NCBI GenBank assembly: GCA_963729275.1
Contig: CAVSNH010000013.1
Coordinates: forward strand, 620,001 to 684,000
Reading direction: 5' to 3'
DNA from: CAVSNH01 sp963729275
Lineage (GTDB): Bacteria; Actinomycetota; Acidimicrobiia; Acidimicrobiales; RAAP-2
DNA: 64,000 nucleotides
This document shows, one piece after another, positions 1 to 8,330 of this stretch. The translations under genes and the position numbers were made by a program. A model generated the notes under the pieces. That model was given only the letters and a program-made list of their open reading frames with translations. It had not been told where the DNA came from and made no database searches. The stretch's first letter is position 1, and every line of letters starts with the position of its first letter.

Positions 1-1
1 C

Positions 2-172
2 GAGAACGTCGAGGCTCACGCCGAGGCTTCCGCCCGAGGTCCGCTCGTCGAGTTGCCGACCAGTCTTCCCGGCACACCAACATCGATGAGGATCGCCGCA
101 CTCTACTGGTGGTCGGTGACCCAAGGGCCGTCGAGGGGAGGCCGCCCAGTTGCTGAACGGCTGAACGAGTGA
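2..172 (+). CDS. Possible 3' end of a gene entering from the left edge
   Basis: Reading frame 2 is open from the first base to a TGA at 170-172. Its codons mostly end in G or C, like the neighbouring genes. Only about 56 residues are present, too few to name a family, and frame 1 is also open for most of this stretch. If real, it would run convergently toward the oxidoreductase gene. Nothing else is recognisable in the first 215 bases. Low confidence. Confidence 0.25.
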   Translation, partial: ENVEAHAEASARGPLVELPTSLPGTPTSMRIAALYWWSVTQGPSRGGRPVAERLNE

Positions 173-215
173 TGCGGTCGGGGTCACGGCGCGGACGGCG
201 CCGCGCCGCAGGCAA

Positions 216-3200
216 TCAGCCGGCGATCGGCCAGCGCTCCGGGTGGTCCCCGGCCGGGGCCGGTGGCTCGGACAGAGCTGTGCCGAGCTCCCCCAGGCGG
301 TGGCGGAAGCGCTCGATGCCCCGACGCTTCACGTCCTCGTACCCACGCACCTCTTCGGCACTGGCGGCAATGGCAGCCACCATGGCCGCGTTGTCGGGTC
401 GGAGTTGGCGGACGGCCTCGGTGACGGCCCGGCGGTACTCGCCCACCAGCGCCCGTTCGGTGCGGCGCATGGCCGTCTGCCCGAAGGGGTCGAAGGGCGT
501 GCCCCGCAGATGGCGAGCCGACCGGAGAGCAGTGAAGGCGGGGCGGGCCAGTCGGCCGATCCGGATCTTCCGGCGGAGGCCGAGGGCGACGAGGAGTGGC
601 GGTCGCAGCAGCACCTCAGTGCGGGCACCCGGTCCAAACTCGGCTTCGAGGGCGGCGCGCTGCGCCGCGTCGAGGTGGAGCCGAGCCACCTCGTACTCGT
701 CCTTGTAGGCCCAGAGCTTGTGCAGACCAGTGGCGTAGGCGGTGGCCACCGGATGGAAGGGGTCACCCGTACGCTCGGCCTCCTGGCGGGCAATGGCCAA
801 CACGTCCTCGACGTAGCGGCGGGCGACCCGGGTGCTCTGCCAACCGGCCAGGTCGGCCGCCCGGCGCACGAGCACCGGACCGACGGCGGTCGGGACCGAT
901 TCGAGTAGTCGCTCGAGGGCCGGCGGCGCCACCGGTGGTGCCGGGAGCGCGGGGCGGAGTGCAGCCCGGACCGCCTCGGGGTCGGCGGCTGTGGCCCGCC
1001 CCCACCGGAACGCAGCTCGGTTGACAGGCACGGCCGTGCCGTTGAGCTCGATGGCGCGCTCGACCGACTCAGGGGTGATGGGGAGGCAGCCGTGCTGCAC
1101 GGCTGCTCCGAGCATGACCATGTTGGCCGGCAGATGGTCGGCGAAGAGGCGCTCGGCGATCCACTGGCCGTCGAGATAGAGATTCTCGGTCCGGCGGGTG
1201 CTCCGCTCGATCCGCGTCACGTCGGCCGGGAAGCCGACCGACCCGTCGAGCACCATCGCCGCGGTGGCAACCTCGGCGGTGTTGACGACGGCGACAGTGC
1301 GGTCTGGATGGAAGGTCTCGAGGCTTTCCTCGTTGGCCGCACCGAGAATGTCGAGGCCGAGAAGGAGGTCGACCGACTTCGTGCCCGCTCGCACCGCCCC
1401 CTCGATGGGGCGGTGCGAGATCCGCACGTCGGAGATCACGGGACCGCCCTTTTGGGCCAGCCCCGTCTGGTCCAGCCCGGCGGCGTAGAGCCCGTCGAGG
1501 TGGGCGGCCATCTGGACGATGCGCGAGACGGTGACGACCCCGGTGCCCCCAATCCCGGGCATGCGCACGAGGGCCTCGGTCCCGACCCGGAGGGGGTCGG
1601 GGTCACCCAGGGTGACCGGTAGCTCCGGGAGGTCCGAGGTCGCCTCCACGTCCGCTTTCCGGCGGCGCCGATGACGGCGGGCGGGAGTGACCATCACGAA
1701 CGAGGGGCAATCGCCCTTCAGACACGACCGGTCGTGATTGCACGAGCCCTGATGGATGCGTGTCTTGTGCCCGAACTCGGTCTCGACCGGCACCACCGAC
1801 AGGCACGTCGACTTCTCACCGCAGTCGCCACAGCCCTCGCAGACCCGTTCGTTGATCCAAACCCGGTCAGCTGGCTCGGAGAGCTTCCCCCGGTGGCGGA
1901 GCCGCCGCTCCTCGGCCGCGCACCGGTCGTCGTGGATGACGACGGTCACACCACCCACCTTCTCCAGCTCGGCCATCACCTCGGGGAGGTCGTCGCGGTG
2001 GCGCACCTCGGCCACCGAGTCGAGGGAGACCCTCCGGTACTGCTCGGGCTCGGGAGTGGTCACCACCACCTTGCGCACTCCCTCGATGGCAAGGAGCCGG
2101 GTGAGCTCGGGCACGGCCATCCGTCCGAGCGGCTCCTGGCCGCCCGTCATGGCCACGGCGCCGTTGTAGAGAAGGCGGTAGGTGATGTCGACACCGGCCG
2201 CCACCGCCGCCCGCACGGCCAGCGAGCCGGAGTGGAAGAAGGTGCCATCGCCCAGGTTCTGGATGTAGTGACGGCCCCCGGCGAACGGCGCCAGGCCGAT
2301 CCATTGGGCACCCTCGCCTCCCATCTGGGTGAGACCCACGTGGTGGCCCCGGCCGTGCTCGTCGAAGGCGGCCATGATGTGACAGCCGATGCCGAGCCCG
2401 ACGAGCTGCTCGTCGGTCGCCCGGGTCGAGACGTTGTGTGGGCACCCCGAGCAGAAATACGGGGTCCGCGACGGCAGCGGAGCCAGGCGGAGCCGCCGGC
2501 GGGGGCCGGTCGAGAGCTCGGCCATTCGGTGGGCAGCGGAGGGCGGCAGCCGGTCCTCTCCGAGGCGGCGGACGAGGGCCCGAGCCACGGTGTCGGAGGT
2601 GACGGTGCCGGTGCCCGGGATGAGCTCACGCCCGTCGGGGTCGGACTTCCCGGTGATCCGAGGAGCGCCGGTGCGGCCGTAGAGTGCCTCCTTCAACTGT
2701 GACTCGATGAAGGGCGCCTTGTCCTCGACCACCAGCACCTCGTCGAGCCCGGCGGTGAGCCGGGCCAGCTCGTCACCGTCGAGCGGCCACGGAAGGTCGA
2801 CGCGGATGAGACGCAGCCCGAGGTCGGCCGCGGCCGCCGCGGGACGGTCGATCCCGAGGTCCTCGACGGCTCGGCGGACGGCGGCGAAGGCGGTGCCGGA
2901 CGCCACCACGGCCAGGCGCGGGTTCGGCGCGTCGGCCACCACCGTCGTGAGCCCGGCGGCCCGGGCGTAGTCGAGCACGGCGGGAAGCCGGACCGAGAAC
3001 AGGTCGGTCTCGGCCTCGAGGGCGGTCGGCCCGACCAACAGCCGGGCTTTCGGAGGACGCGCCGTGACGACGCTGGCAACGGGCTCTGCCATGGACAAGT
3101 CCACGACGGCCGAACCGTCGGCTACGTCGGTCACGATCTGCAGCCCGGCCCACACCCCCGTGGCCCGCGACAAGGCGACGGCGTGCAGGCCGAGTCGCAC

Positions 3201-3788
3201 GACGTCGGCCACCGTCCCGGGGGCGAGGAGCGGCAGGCTCAGGCTCTTGGCCATGGCCCACGACGAGCTCGGGAGTGTCGACGACTTGCACGCCGGGTCG
3301 TCGCCGATCAGGGCGACCACTCCACCCAGGGGTGCCGTGCCGGCATAGTTGCCGTGGCGAATGGCGTCCGCCGCCCGGTCCAGGCCCGGGTTCTTCCCGT
3401 ACCACCAGCCGGTGACGCCCTGGTGGCGGTGGCCGGGGACCTCGTCGAGGAGCTGCGTTCCGGCCACCGCGGTGGCGGCCAGCTCCTCGTTCAAGCCGGG
3501 ACGGAAGACCACGCCTGCGGCATCCAGATGGGCGGATGCCCGCCCGAGCTCGAGGTCGAGGCCGCCGAGCGGCGACCCCTCGTAGCCGCTCACGAACGCT
3601 CCGGTGTCGAGGCCACGCTGTCGGTCGAGACGCCGCTGGTCGATGATGACCCGCACGATGGCCTGGATGCCGGACATGAGGGCCCGCGATGGGCCGTCAG
3701 GTGTGGCCTCGACGTAGACGTCGTCGAGAGACACCGGGCCCGGTCGCCGGCCGGCCTCGGGGGGAGGCACCCCAACCGAAGTCCGCAT
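216..3788 (-). CDS. Indolepyruvate:ferredoxin oxidoreductase, fused alpha and gamma parts
   Basis: Oxidative decarboxylation of aryl- or branched 2-oxo acids to acyl-CoA with ferredoxin as electron acceptor, in the cytoplasm. The 1190-aa length matches the long fused IorA/IorB form. The N-terminal pyrimidine-binding part carries SGYEGSPLGGLD. A cysteine pair CSGCPHN lies near residue 446, and a thiamine-diphosphate region with NLGDGTFFHSG near 513. A cysteine cluster beginning CEGCGDCG (about 649-693) should bind iron-sulfur. The C-terminal 2-oxoacid oxidoreductase gamma domain (GIGGTGVVT, near 742) follows. The ATG is preceded by GGAGCAG. It lies 16 bases downstream of an amino-acid dehydrogenase that would make its substrate, so the two probably share a transcript. 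Family assignment is firm; the exact 2-oxo acid is unknown. Confidence 0.93.
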   Translation of the reverse strand: MRTSVGVPPPEAGRRPGPVSLDDVYVEATPDGPSRALMSGIQAIVRVIIDQRRLDRQRGLDTGAFVSGYEGSPLGGLDLELGRASAHLDAAGVVFRPGLNEELAATAVAGTQLLDEVPGHRHQGVTGWWYGKNPGLDRAADAIRHGNYAGTAPLGGVVALIGDDPACKSSTLPSSSWAMAKSLSLPLLAPGTVADVVRLGLHAVALSRATGVWAGLQIVTDVADGSAVVDLSMAEPVASVVTARPPKARLLVGPTALEAETDLFSVRLPAVLDYARAAGLTTVVADAPNPRLAVVASGTAFAAVRRAVEDLGIDRPAAAAADLGLRLIRVDLPWPLDGDELARLTAGLDEVLVVEDKAPFIESQLKEALYGRTGAPRITGKSDPDGRELIPGTGTVTSDTVARALVRRLGEDRLPPSAAHRMAELSTGPRRRLRLAPLPSRTPYFCSGCPHNVSTRATDEQLVGLGIGCHIMAAFDEHGRGHHVGLTQMGGEGAQWIGLAPFAGGRHYIQNLGDGTFFHSGSLAVRAAVAAGVDITYRLLYNGAVAMTGGQEPLGRMAVPELTRLLAIEGVRKVVVTTPEPEQYRRVSLDSVAEVRHRDDLPEVMAELEKVGGVTVVIHDDRCAAEERRLRHRGKLSEPADRVWINERVCEGCGDCGEKSTCLSVVPVETEFGHKTRIHQGSCNHDRSCLKGDCPSFVMVTPARRHRRRRKADVEATSDLPELPVTLGDPDPLRVGTEALVRMPGIGGTGVVTVSRIVQMAAHLDGLYAAGLDQTGLAQKGGPVISDVRISHRPIEGAVRAGTKSVDLLLGLDILGAANEESLETFHPDRTVAVVNTAEVATAAMVLDGSVGFPADVTRIERSTRRTENLYLDGQWIAERLFADHLPANMVMLGAAVQHGCLPITPESVERAIELNGTAVPVNRAAFRWGRATAADPEAVRAALRPALPAPPVAPPALERLLESVPTAVGPVLVRRAADLAGWQSTRVARRYVEDVLAIARQEAERTGDPFHPVATAYATGLHKLWAYKDEYEVARLHLDAAQRAALEAEFGPGARTEVLLRPPLLVALGLRRKIRIGRLARPAFTALRSARHLRGTPFDPFGQTAMRRTERALVGEYRRAVTEAVRQLRPDNAAMVAAIAASAEEVRGYEDVKRRGIERFRHRLGELGTALSEPPAPAGDHPERWPIAG

Positions 3789-3804
3789 CCGGCGGCCGCT
3801 GCTC

Positions 3805-4857
3805 CTAGTCGGGCAGGGCGATCAGTCGCCCCAGCCGGTCAGAAGCCATCGACTCGGCGACGGCCACCGGTGTTCGCCCGCTGCGCGCCGCATCGCGGAG
3901 GATGCGACGGACGCGGTCACCGATGGCCAGCAACGAGCCTTCGAGCTTGTCGGCCCCCCAACCGGACCGGAGAGCGTGAATGTGGATGACGCCGCCGGCG
4001 TTGACGACAAAGTCGGGGACATAGACGATGCCCCGGTTGGCGAGCCCGTCAGCCAGGTCGGGTTCGGCCAGGATGTCGTTGGCCGCGCCGGCCACGATCT
4101 GACAGCGGAGCCCATCGAGCGTCGCCCGGTCGATCACCCGGGCGGCCGCGCAGGGAGCCAAGACATCGCACTCGGTGTCGAGCGCGGCGGCGGGATCCAC
4201 CATGGTGCCGCCGACCTGCCCAGCCACCATTCCGGCGCGGACCTCGTCGACGTCGGCTACCAGCACCTGACAGCCGGCGGCACCGAGATGACGGGCCAAC
4301 GCCGCCCCCACGTGGCCGGTACCCTGCACCAGCACTCGGGTGCCCGCCAGTGAGCTGCCGCCGGTCTCGACGGCGGCGCGAATGCCGGCGAAGACACCGA
4401 GGGCGGTCATGGGCGAGGGATCTTGGTGGTCGCATGACACATCGGGCACGACACCCCCGATCACGGCCAGGTCGTCGACCGTGGTGCCCATGTCGACCCC
4501 GGGGACGTAGGCACCGTCCAGGCGGGCCACGAAGTGCCCGAAGGCCTCGAGGTCGGCGACGCGCTCGTTGCCGGCGGCCGGCGGGCCGTCGGGCCCGGCG
4601 CAGATAACCGATTTCGCTCCCCCGTAGGGAAGGTCGGCGCACGCGTTCTTCAGCGTCATGACCCGGGCCAACCGCCGGGCCTCGGTGGCGGCGGTGGCCA
4701 GGTCCGGATAGTGATGCCAACGGATTCCGCCGAGGCCCGGACCGAGGGTGGTGTCGTCGACGGCGATGACCGCCTGGAGGCCGGTGGCACGGTCCTGACA
4801 GAGGTTCAACTCTTCCGTATCACCCAGCTCCATGCACACATCCACTGCTCCATTCAA
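3805..4857 (-). CDS. Leu/Phe/Val dehydrogenase family protein
   Basis: NAD-dependent oxidative deamination of a branched or aromatic amino acid to its 2-oxo acid. The 350-aa length is typical of leucine and phenylalanine dehydrogenases. The substrate motif includes K70 and the catalytic lysine K82 in LPYGGAKSV, and the Rossmann motif GTGHVG is at 179-184. A glycine-rich GPGLGGIRWH lies near the N terminus, as in the family. It is first in a probable two-gene operon with the indolepyruvate-type oxidoreductase. It is divergent from an Lrp/AsnC gene across 67 bases, so Lrp-type control by amino acid is likely. Whether it prefers Leu, Val or Phe cannot be read from the sequence. Confidence 0.92.
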   Translation of the reverse strand: MNGAVDVCMELGDTEELNLCQDRATGLQAVIAVDDTTLGPGLGGIRWHHYPDLATAATEARRLARVMTLKNACADLPYGGAKSVICAGPDGPPAAGNERVADLEAFGHFVARLDGAYVPGVDMGTTVDDLAVIGGVVPDVSCDHQDPSPMTALGVFAGIRAAVETGGSSLAGTRVLVQGTGHVGAALARHLGAAGCQVLVADVDEVRAGMVAGQVGGTMVDPAAALDTECDVLAPCAAARVIDRATLDGLRCQIVAGAANDILAEPDLADGLANRGIVYVPDFVVNAGGVIHIHALRSGWGADKLEGSLLAIGDRVRRILRDAARSGRTPVAVAESMASDRLGRLIALPD

Positions 4858-4908
4858 GCTCCTCTAGGCGATATTTCGAAGCAGAATGTCGAAGATTGCC
4901 GTGAGAAT

Positions 4909-4943
4909 GCAATAAAATTGCGTCATGACGGTAAGTGACGCAA
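4909..4943. promoter_or_regulatory. Candidate Lrp/AsnC operator spanning the regulator start codon
   Basis: Two overlapping dyads lie in the AT-rich gap between the divergent genes. GCAAT-AAA-ATTGC is at 4909-4921, and TTGCGTCA (4918-4925) is repeated inverted as TGACGCAA (4936-4943) with a 10-base spacer. The second dyad covers the ATG of the regulator at 4925. There is no Shine-Dalgarno before that ATG, so the transcript may be nearly leaderless. Position and symmetry suggest autoregulation plus control of the divergent dehydrogenase. Binding is inferred. Confidence 0.55.
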
Positions 4944-5428
4944 CGGCAGTCGGCGAGGCTCATCCGGATCTCGACCCCCTCGATCGGGCCATCGTCTCGC
5001 TGCTCGAAGAGAACGCCCGGCGGTCCTTCGGGGATGTCGGCGAACGGGTCGGACTGTCCGCCTCGGCGGTCAAGCGCCGGGTCGACCGCCTCGAGGAGTC
5101 CGGCGTCATCACCGGCTACACGGTGGTGGTCGACCACGCCAAAGCCGGTCGGCCCATCCAGGCCTTCACCGAGGTCCGCTTCGCCGGGACCGCCGACATC
5201 GGCGAGATCCGCTCGGCCGCCGTCCGCCTTCCCGAGGTGCAGGCCGTGTTCACCACCGCCGGGGACCCCGACGCTCTCGTGTGGCTGCGGGTCCCCGACG
5301 TCAGCCACCTGGGCCGAGTGATCGAGCAGCTGCGGCACTCGGGCCGGGTGACGGGCACGAAGACACTCATCGTCCTCGACACCTGGACTCGTCACCGGCT
5401 CCTGGGCGCCGACTTCGACACCCCTTGA
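4925..5428 (+). CDS. Lrp/AsnC family transcriptional regulator
   Basis: Amino-acid-responsive DNA-binding regulator. An N-terminal winged HTH (about residues 30-75, SFGDVGERVGLSASAVKRRV) is followed by a RAM ligand-binding domain with the usual alternating strands (TGYTVVVD, TFTEVRFAGT-like). At 167 aa it is close to normal family length. It is transcribed divergently from the Leu/Phe-type dehydrogenase, with operator-like dyads between them, so it is the natural regulator of that catabolic operon. The start chosen is the first ATG in frame; there is no clear ribosome site. Confidence 0.92.
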   Translation: MTVSDATAVGEAHPDLDPLDRAIVSLLEENARRSFGDVGERVGLSASAVKRRVDRLEESGVITGYTVVVDHAKAGRPIQAFTEVRFAGTADIGEIRSAAVRLPEVQAVFTTAGDPDALVWLRVPDVSHLGRVIEQLRHSGRVTGTKTLIVLDTWTRHRLLGADFDTP

Positions 5429-5460
5429 GAGACGGAGGCGGAACGAAGTCTGGCGGTCGA

Positions 5461-6006
5461 TTAGGCGACGGCCAGCCCGCCGAAGTGGAGCAGGATGGTC
5501 TGCGGATCAGCGTCGGGCGGCGATTGGAGCTTGGCTGCGAATCCGTCCGGTCGGCGTATGGCAGCGTCCAGCGGTTCCAGGAACTCCATGGCCTTTGCCA
5601 CCGCTTGGGGATCGAGGGGCTCGTCCCGACCGGTGGCCCGAGCAAGATCCCAAGTGTGGAAAAGGGTGTCCGAACACAAGAGCCGATTGGCGATCGACTC
5701 GAAGGACTGGTCCCCGAATGAGCCACCGACGATCGGCGACGCCCGTTCGGTATCAGCCAAAGAGGCGCGGCTCGGTCGCCACACTCCAACGGGCGGCAGC
5801 GTCAGAATCCGGCTCGTCTTCTGACGGTGTGGATCCCGTCACCATCGAAACAACCCGAAGTTGGGTGTCGATCACGTGTTCCACCAAGGCCCGGACCTCC
5901 CACTCGGTACACGGTGTGGGATCGTCCCACTGGTCGGATCCGACCGCGCCAGACGCGACCTGAAACAGTCCGCCATTCGTGCGTCGCGATCGCTGACCTC
6001 GGACAC
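5461..6006 (-). pseudogene. TIGR03086-type (MDMPI/DinB fold) protein, broken by two frameshifts
   Basis: Three consecutive pieces of one TIGR03086-family protein lie in three frames. Codons starting at the GTG at 6006 give SEVSDRDARMADCF. A shift near 5970 leads into QVASGAVGSDQWDDPTPCTEW and VRALVEHVIDTQLRVV. A second shift near 5765-5785 leads into the C-terminal piece with HTWDLARATGRDEPLDP, ending at TAA 5461-5463. Together they make the expected length of about 180 residues. Members are four-helix metal-binding proteins related to mycothiol-dependent maleylpyruvate isomerase. Two lesions argue for a decayed gene, although base-call errors in GC-rich sequence could give the same picture. 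Confidence 0.75.
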
Positions 6007-6095
6007 ACTCGGCACCGTGTCCCGAAGGACAAGGGCGGAGGGGGGCCGAACGGTTGCCCGTGGGCCCCACGTGTCGGCTGTCGTCCGCTCGCCCC

Positions 6096-6512
6096 TCAAG
6101 GAGCGCTGTCCGACTCCGGCTTTTCGTGGGGTCGCGTGATGTAGAAGCGATTCCCGTCAAGGTCTCGGACGAGAAACGAAAGATAATTGGGCGAACTTAC
6201 GAGTTCGCCACACGGCACCCCGCGGTCGACGAGATCCTCTCGGACCTGGTTGGGATCTCTGTCGACGATCAGGTTGACCGTGGTTGTCTCCGGACCAGGG
6301 TCGGCCGGCTCGAGTGCGGCTTCACGCGGCTCGAGCACCACCAAGGCGCTCCCCATCAAATACGAGGCATAGCGGTGGCCATCCGTTCCCACCATGGCGG
6401 GTCGAAGGCCGAAATTGTTCTCGTACCAGCTGACGGCGGCGTCGACGTCAGCCACGTAGAACGAGGTGGCGGCCAGCTCGATCTTCCCCAGCGGGCTTTC
6501 GTGGTCGGCCAT
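6096..6512 (-). CDS. VOC (glyoxalase-fold) protein
   Basis: A 138-aa single-domain vicinal-oxygen-chelate protein, possibly a lyase, isomerase or resistance protein acting on a small molecule. The beta-alpha-beta-beta-beta pattern is visible: SFYVADVDAAVSWYENNFGL at the start and FLVRDLDGNRFYI at the end. The ATG at 6512 follows AAGGGGAGGTGACGGGC, a good ribosome site, so the in-frame extension to 6581 is probably not translated. It lies downstream of the minus-strand catabolic operon with an 81-base gap. The substrate cannot be inferred. Confidence 0.85.
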   Translation of the reverse strand: MADHESPLGKIELAATSFYVADVDAAVSWYENNFGLRPAMVGTDGHRYASYLMGSALVVLEPREAALEPADPGPETTTVNLIVDRDPNQVREDLVDRGVPCGELVSSPNYLSFLVRDLDGNRFYITRPHEKPESDSAP

Positions 6513-6593
6513 GCCCGTCACCTCCCCTTCGAATGCCCGAGCGACACTACACGGGCCTTCTGCGAGCCCGTCAGTGACCATCGGCCTGTTCGA

Positions 6594-7415
6594 TCAGAGC
6601 TCGTCGACGTACCGGTCGGTTCCGATCACCGTCCGGACGAATGGCGCAGCCAGGAGGAGCTTGGCCTGGGCGGCCGCTTCGACGTCATTGGTGTAGTCCC
6701 GAACCCGGTCGACAACCGACGCCGGGTCGGTGGCAACGAAGAGGAGTTGCACGAGGCGGTCGGTGCCGCCGGGAGGCGAGCCGAGATCCATCGGGGCGTT
6801 TTCGTTCACCTGACCAGGTGTCGACGGCACCCACGAGGAAGCGATCTCGATGGGAGAGCCGGCCAGTAGCTCGTCGACAGGGCCGGCCGCCAGCTGCGCG
6901 TGCAAGTCTTGTCCGGTCCCCGTTGTGGCGTCCCACCAAAGGGCGAAGATTCCTTCGTAGCCGCGGTCGAGCGCGAGCTCGACGGGAACGGGATCTTCGT
7001 CCCGGTACACCGATCCGACGTAAAAGAACATCGAGGTGTGCACGTGGGTCCGCTCGGTGAACCCGCGGCCGTTCACGTAGAGGTCGCGGACCTGGCGGAT
7101 GGACCATTCGTTGAAGTGCTCGTCGTGGTGCCCTTCCTCCACCCAGTAGATGGCCACGTAGCTGCCGGCGTCGGTCGGCCGGGCCACGGTGCTCTCCGAC
7201 GGCCACCGCAAGTCCTTCAAACGCCGGGGCGCCACCCAGCGGCTGCCGGCGAAGAGCCAGGGGCCGACCATGCAGCCGGCGTAGTAATGGTCCCGCTCGT
7301 ACCACCGGTTGTAGGCGCGCTCGAACCCCTCGTTCGGGTCCACCAAGGTGAGCAGCATGCTGCCGACCTTGACCGGATAGTCATCGACCCCACCGACATC
7401 GAGCGGATAAGCCAT
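6594..7415 (-). CDS. Conserved hypothetical protein, EthD-like dimeric alpha-beta barrel
   Basis: A 273-aa protein with an N-terminal motif NRWYERDHYYAGCMVGPWLF. This resembles the N-x-WY-x-x-x-H signature of EthD-type ferredoxin-like barrels, and a second similar half seems present (LVQLLFVATDPASVVDRVRDY). No signal peptide or membrane segment is seen. It lies 72 bases after an enoyl-CoA hydratase and in line with an acyl-CoA synthetase and a lactonase-like hydrolase. An accessory role in the same degradation pathway is plausible, but its function is not known. Confidence 0.65.
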   Translation of the reverse strand: MAYPLDVGGVDDYPVKVGSMLLTLVDPNEGFERAYNRWYERDHYYAGCMVGPWLFAGSRWVAPRRLKDLRWPSESTVARPTDAGSYVAIYWVEEGHHDEHFNEWSIRQVRDLYVNGRGFTERTHVHTSMFFYVGSVYRDEDPVPVELALDRGYEGIFALWWDATTGTGQDLHAQLAAGPVDELLAGSPIEIASSWVPSTPGQVNENAPMDLGSPPGGTDRLVQLLFVATDPASVVDRVRDYTNDVEAAAQAKLLLAAPFVRTVIGTDRYVDEL

Positions 7416-7487
7416 GGCCGATGAGCATACGGAGGACCCATCACCGGCGAAAGACGAGTGGGCGCAGGACAGGTCAGGCGGGCCGGT

Positions 7488-8330
7488 TCAGCTCGGGCCG
7501 GAGGCATTCTCCTCGAAGGGCGCGTCGCGTTCCCGAACGGCCTGGCGTAGGCCCGCCTCGGCGGCACGCTGGCCGAATGACCGCGCCTCGCTCGAGCGGT
7601 GGGCCACGGCGTCGTTGAGGGCGGCGAAGGACTGGAGCTGCGAGCGACCCATGAGCTCGACCCCTTGGTTGACCACCCGCTTGTTGGCGACGAGCAGGTC
7701 GCGCCCGACGAGCGCAATGCGCTGGGCCAAGGCCAGCACATAGCCGTCGAGATCCGGAGCTGGGACGGCCGCCTGGACCAGGCCGATGGACGCGGCCTCC
7801 TCGCCGCTCACGGTGTCGCCGGTAAAGAGCAGGCGCTTGGTCCATTGCGGACCCAGGTGGTAGAGCCACATGTTGGTGGGGGGCACGCCCATGGACCGAA
7901 CCGGCGGGAAGCCGAGTTGGGCGTCGCCGGCGGCCACGACAATGTCGCAATGGAGGGCCAGGTCGGTGCCGCCGGCCAGGCAGCGTCCGTGCACCTCCGC
8001 CACCACGGGGATGGGGCAATCCCAGATGCGAGCCCATCCGGCGGCGAGGTCGAGCATGGCGGTCACGTCGCCTTCGATGCCGGAGGCGCCGTCGGCGTCA
8101 CCCGGCTCGATGTCGTCGGGCAGGATGCCGTAGCCGGACGAGAACGACGGCCCGCTCCCTCGGATCACGACGACGCGGACGTCACGATCGCGGGCCGCTT
8201 CGTCGACACCAGCGAGGAGCTCCCGGATGCAGCGCGGAGTGAGCGGGTTGTGAAACCGAGGGCGATTGAGGGTGAGGCGGCGCACCGCGCCCATTCGCTC
8301 GGTCAGGACCGGCGGTTCGGGGCTGCTCAT
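7488..8330 (-). CDS. Enoyl-CoA hydratase/isomerase family protein
   Basis: A crotonase-fold enzyme acting on an acyl-CoA. The 280-aa length fits. Visible are the N-terminal VRRLTLNRPRFHNPLT, the oxyanion-hole segment SSGYGILPDD and the second oxyanion strand AEVHGRCLAGGTDLALHCD. The usual catalytic glutamate positions are not obvious, so hydratase versus isomerase or thioesterase-like chemistry is open. Its start overlaps the stop of the upstream acyl-CoA synthetase by four bases (8327-8330), implying translational coupling. Confidence 0.9.
   Translation of the reverse strand: MSSPEPPVLTERMGAVRRLTLNRPRFHNPLTPRCIRELLAGVDEAARDRDVRVVVIRGSGPSFSSGYGILPDDIEPGDADGASGIEGDVTAMLDLAAGWARIWDCPIPVVAEVHGRCLAGGTDLALHCDIVVAAGDAQLGFPPVRSMGVPPTNMWLYHLGPQWTKRLLFTGDTVSGEEAASIGLVQAAVPAPDLDGYVLALAQRIALVGRDLLVANKRVVNQGVELMGRSQLQSFAALNDAVAHRSSEARSFGQRAAEAGLRQAVRERDAPFEENASGPS

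Noticed and set aside
1671..2702. 343-codon plus-strand frame inside the oxidoreductase gene
   Set aside because: Antisense to conserved thiamine and iron-sulfur segments; no domain of its own.
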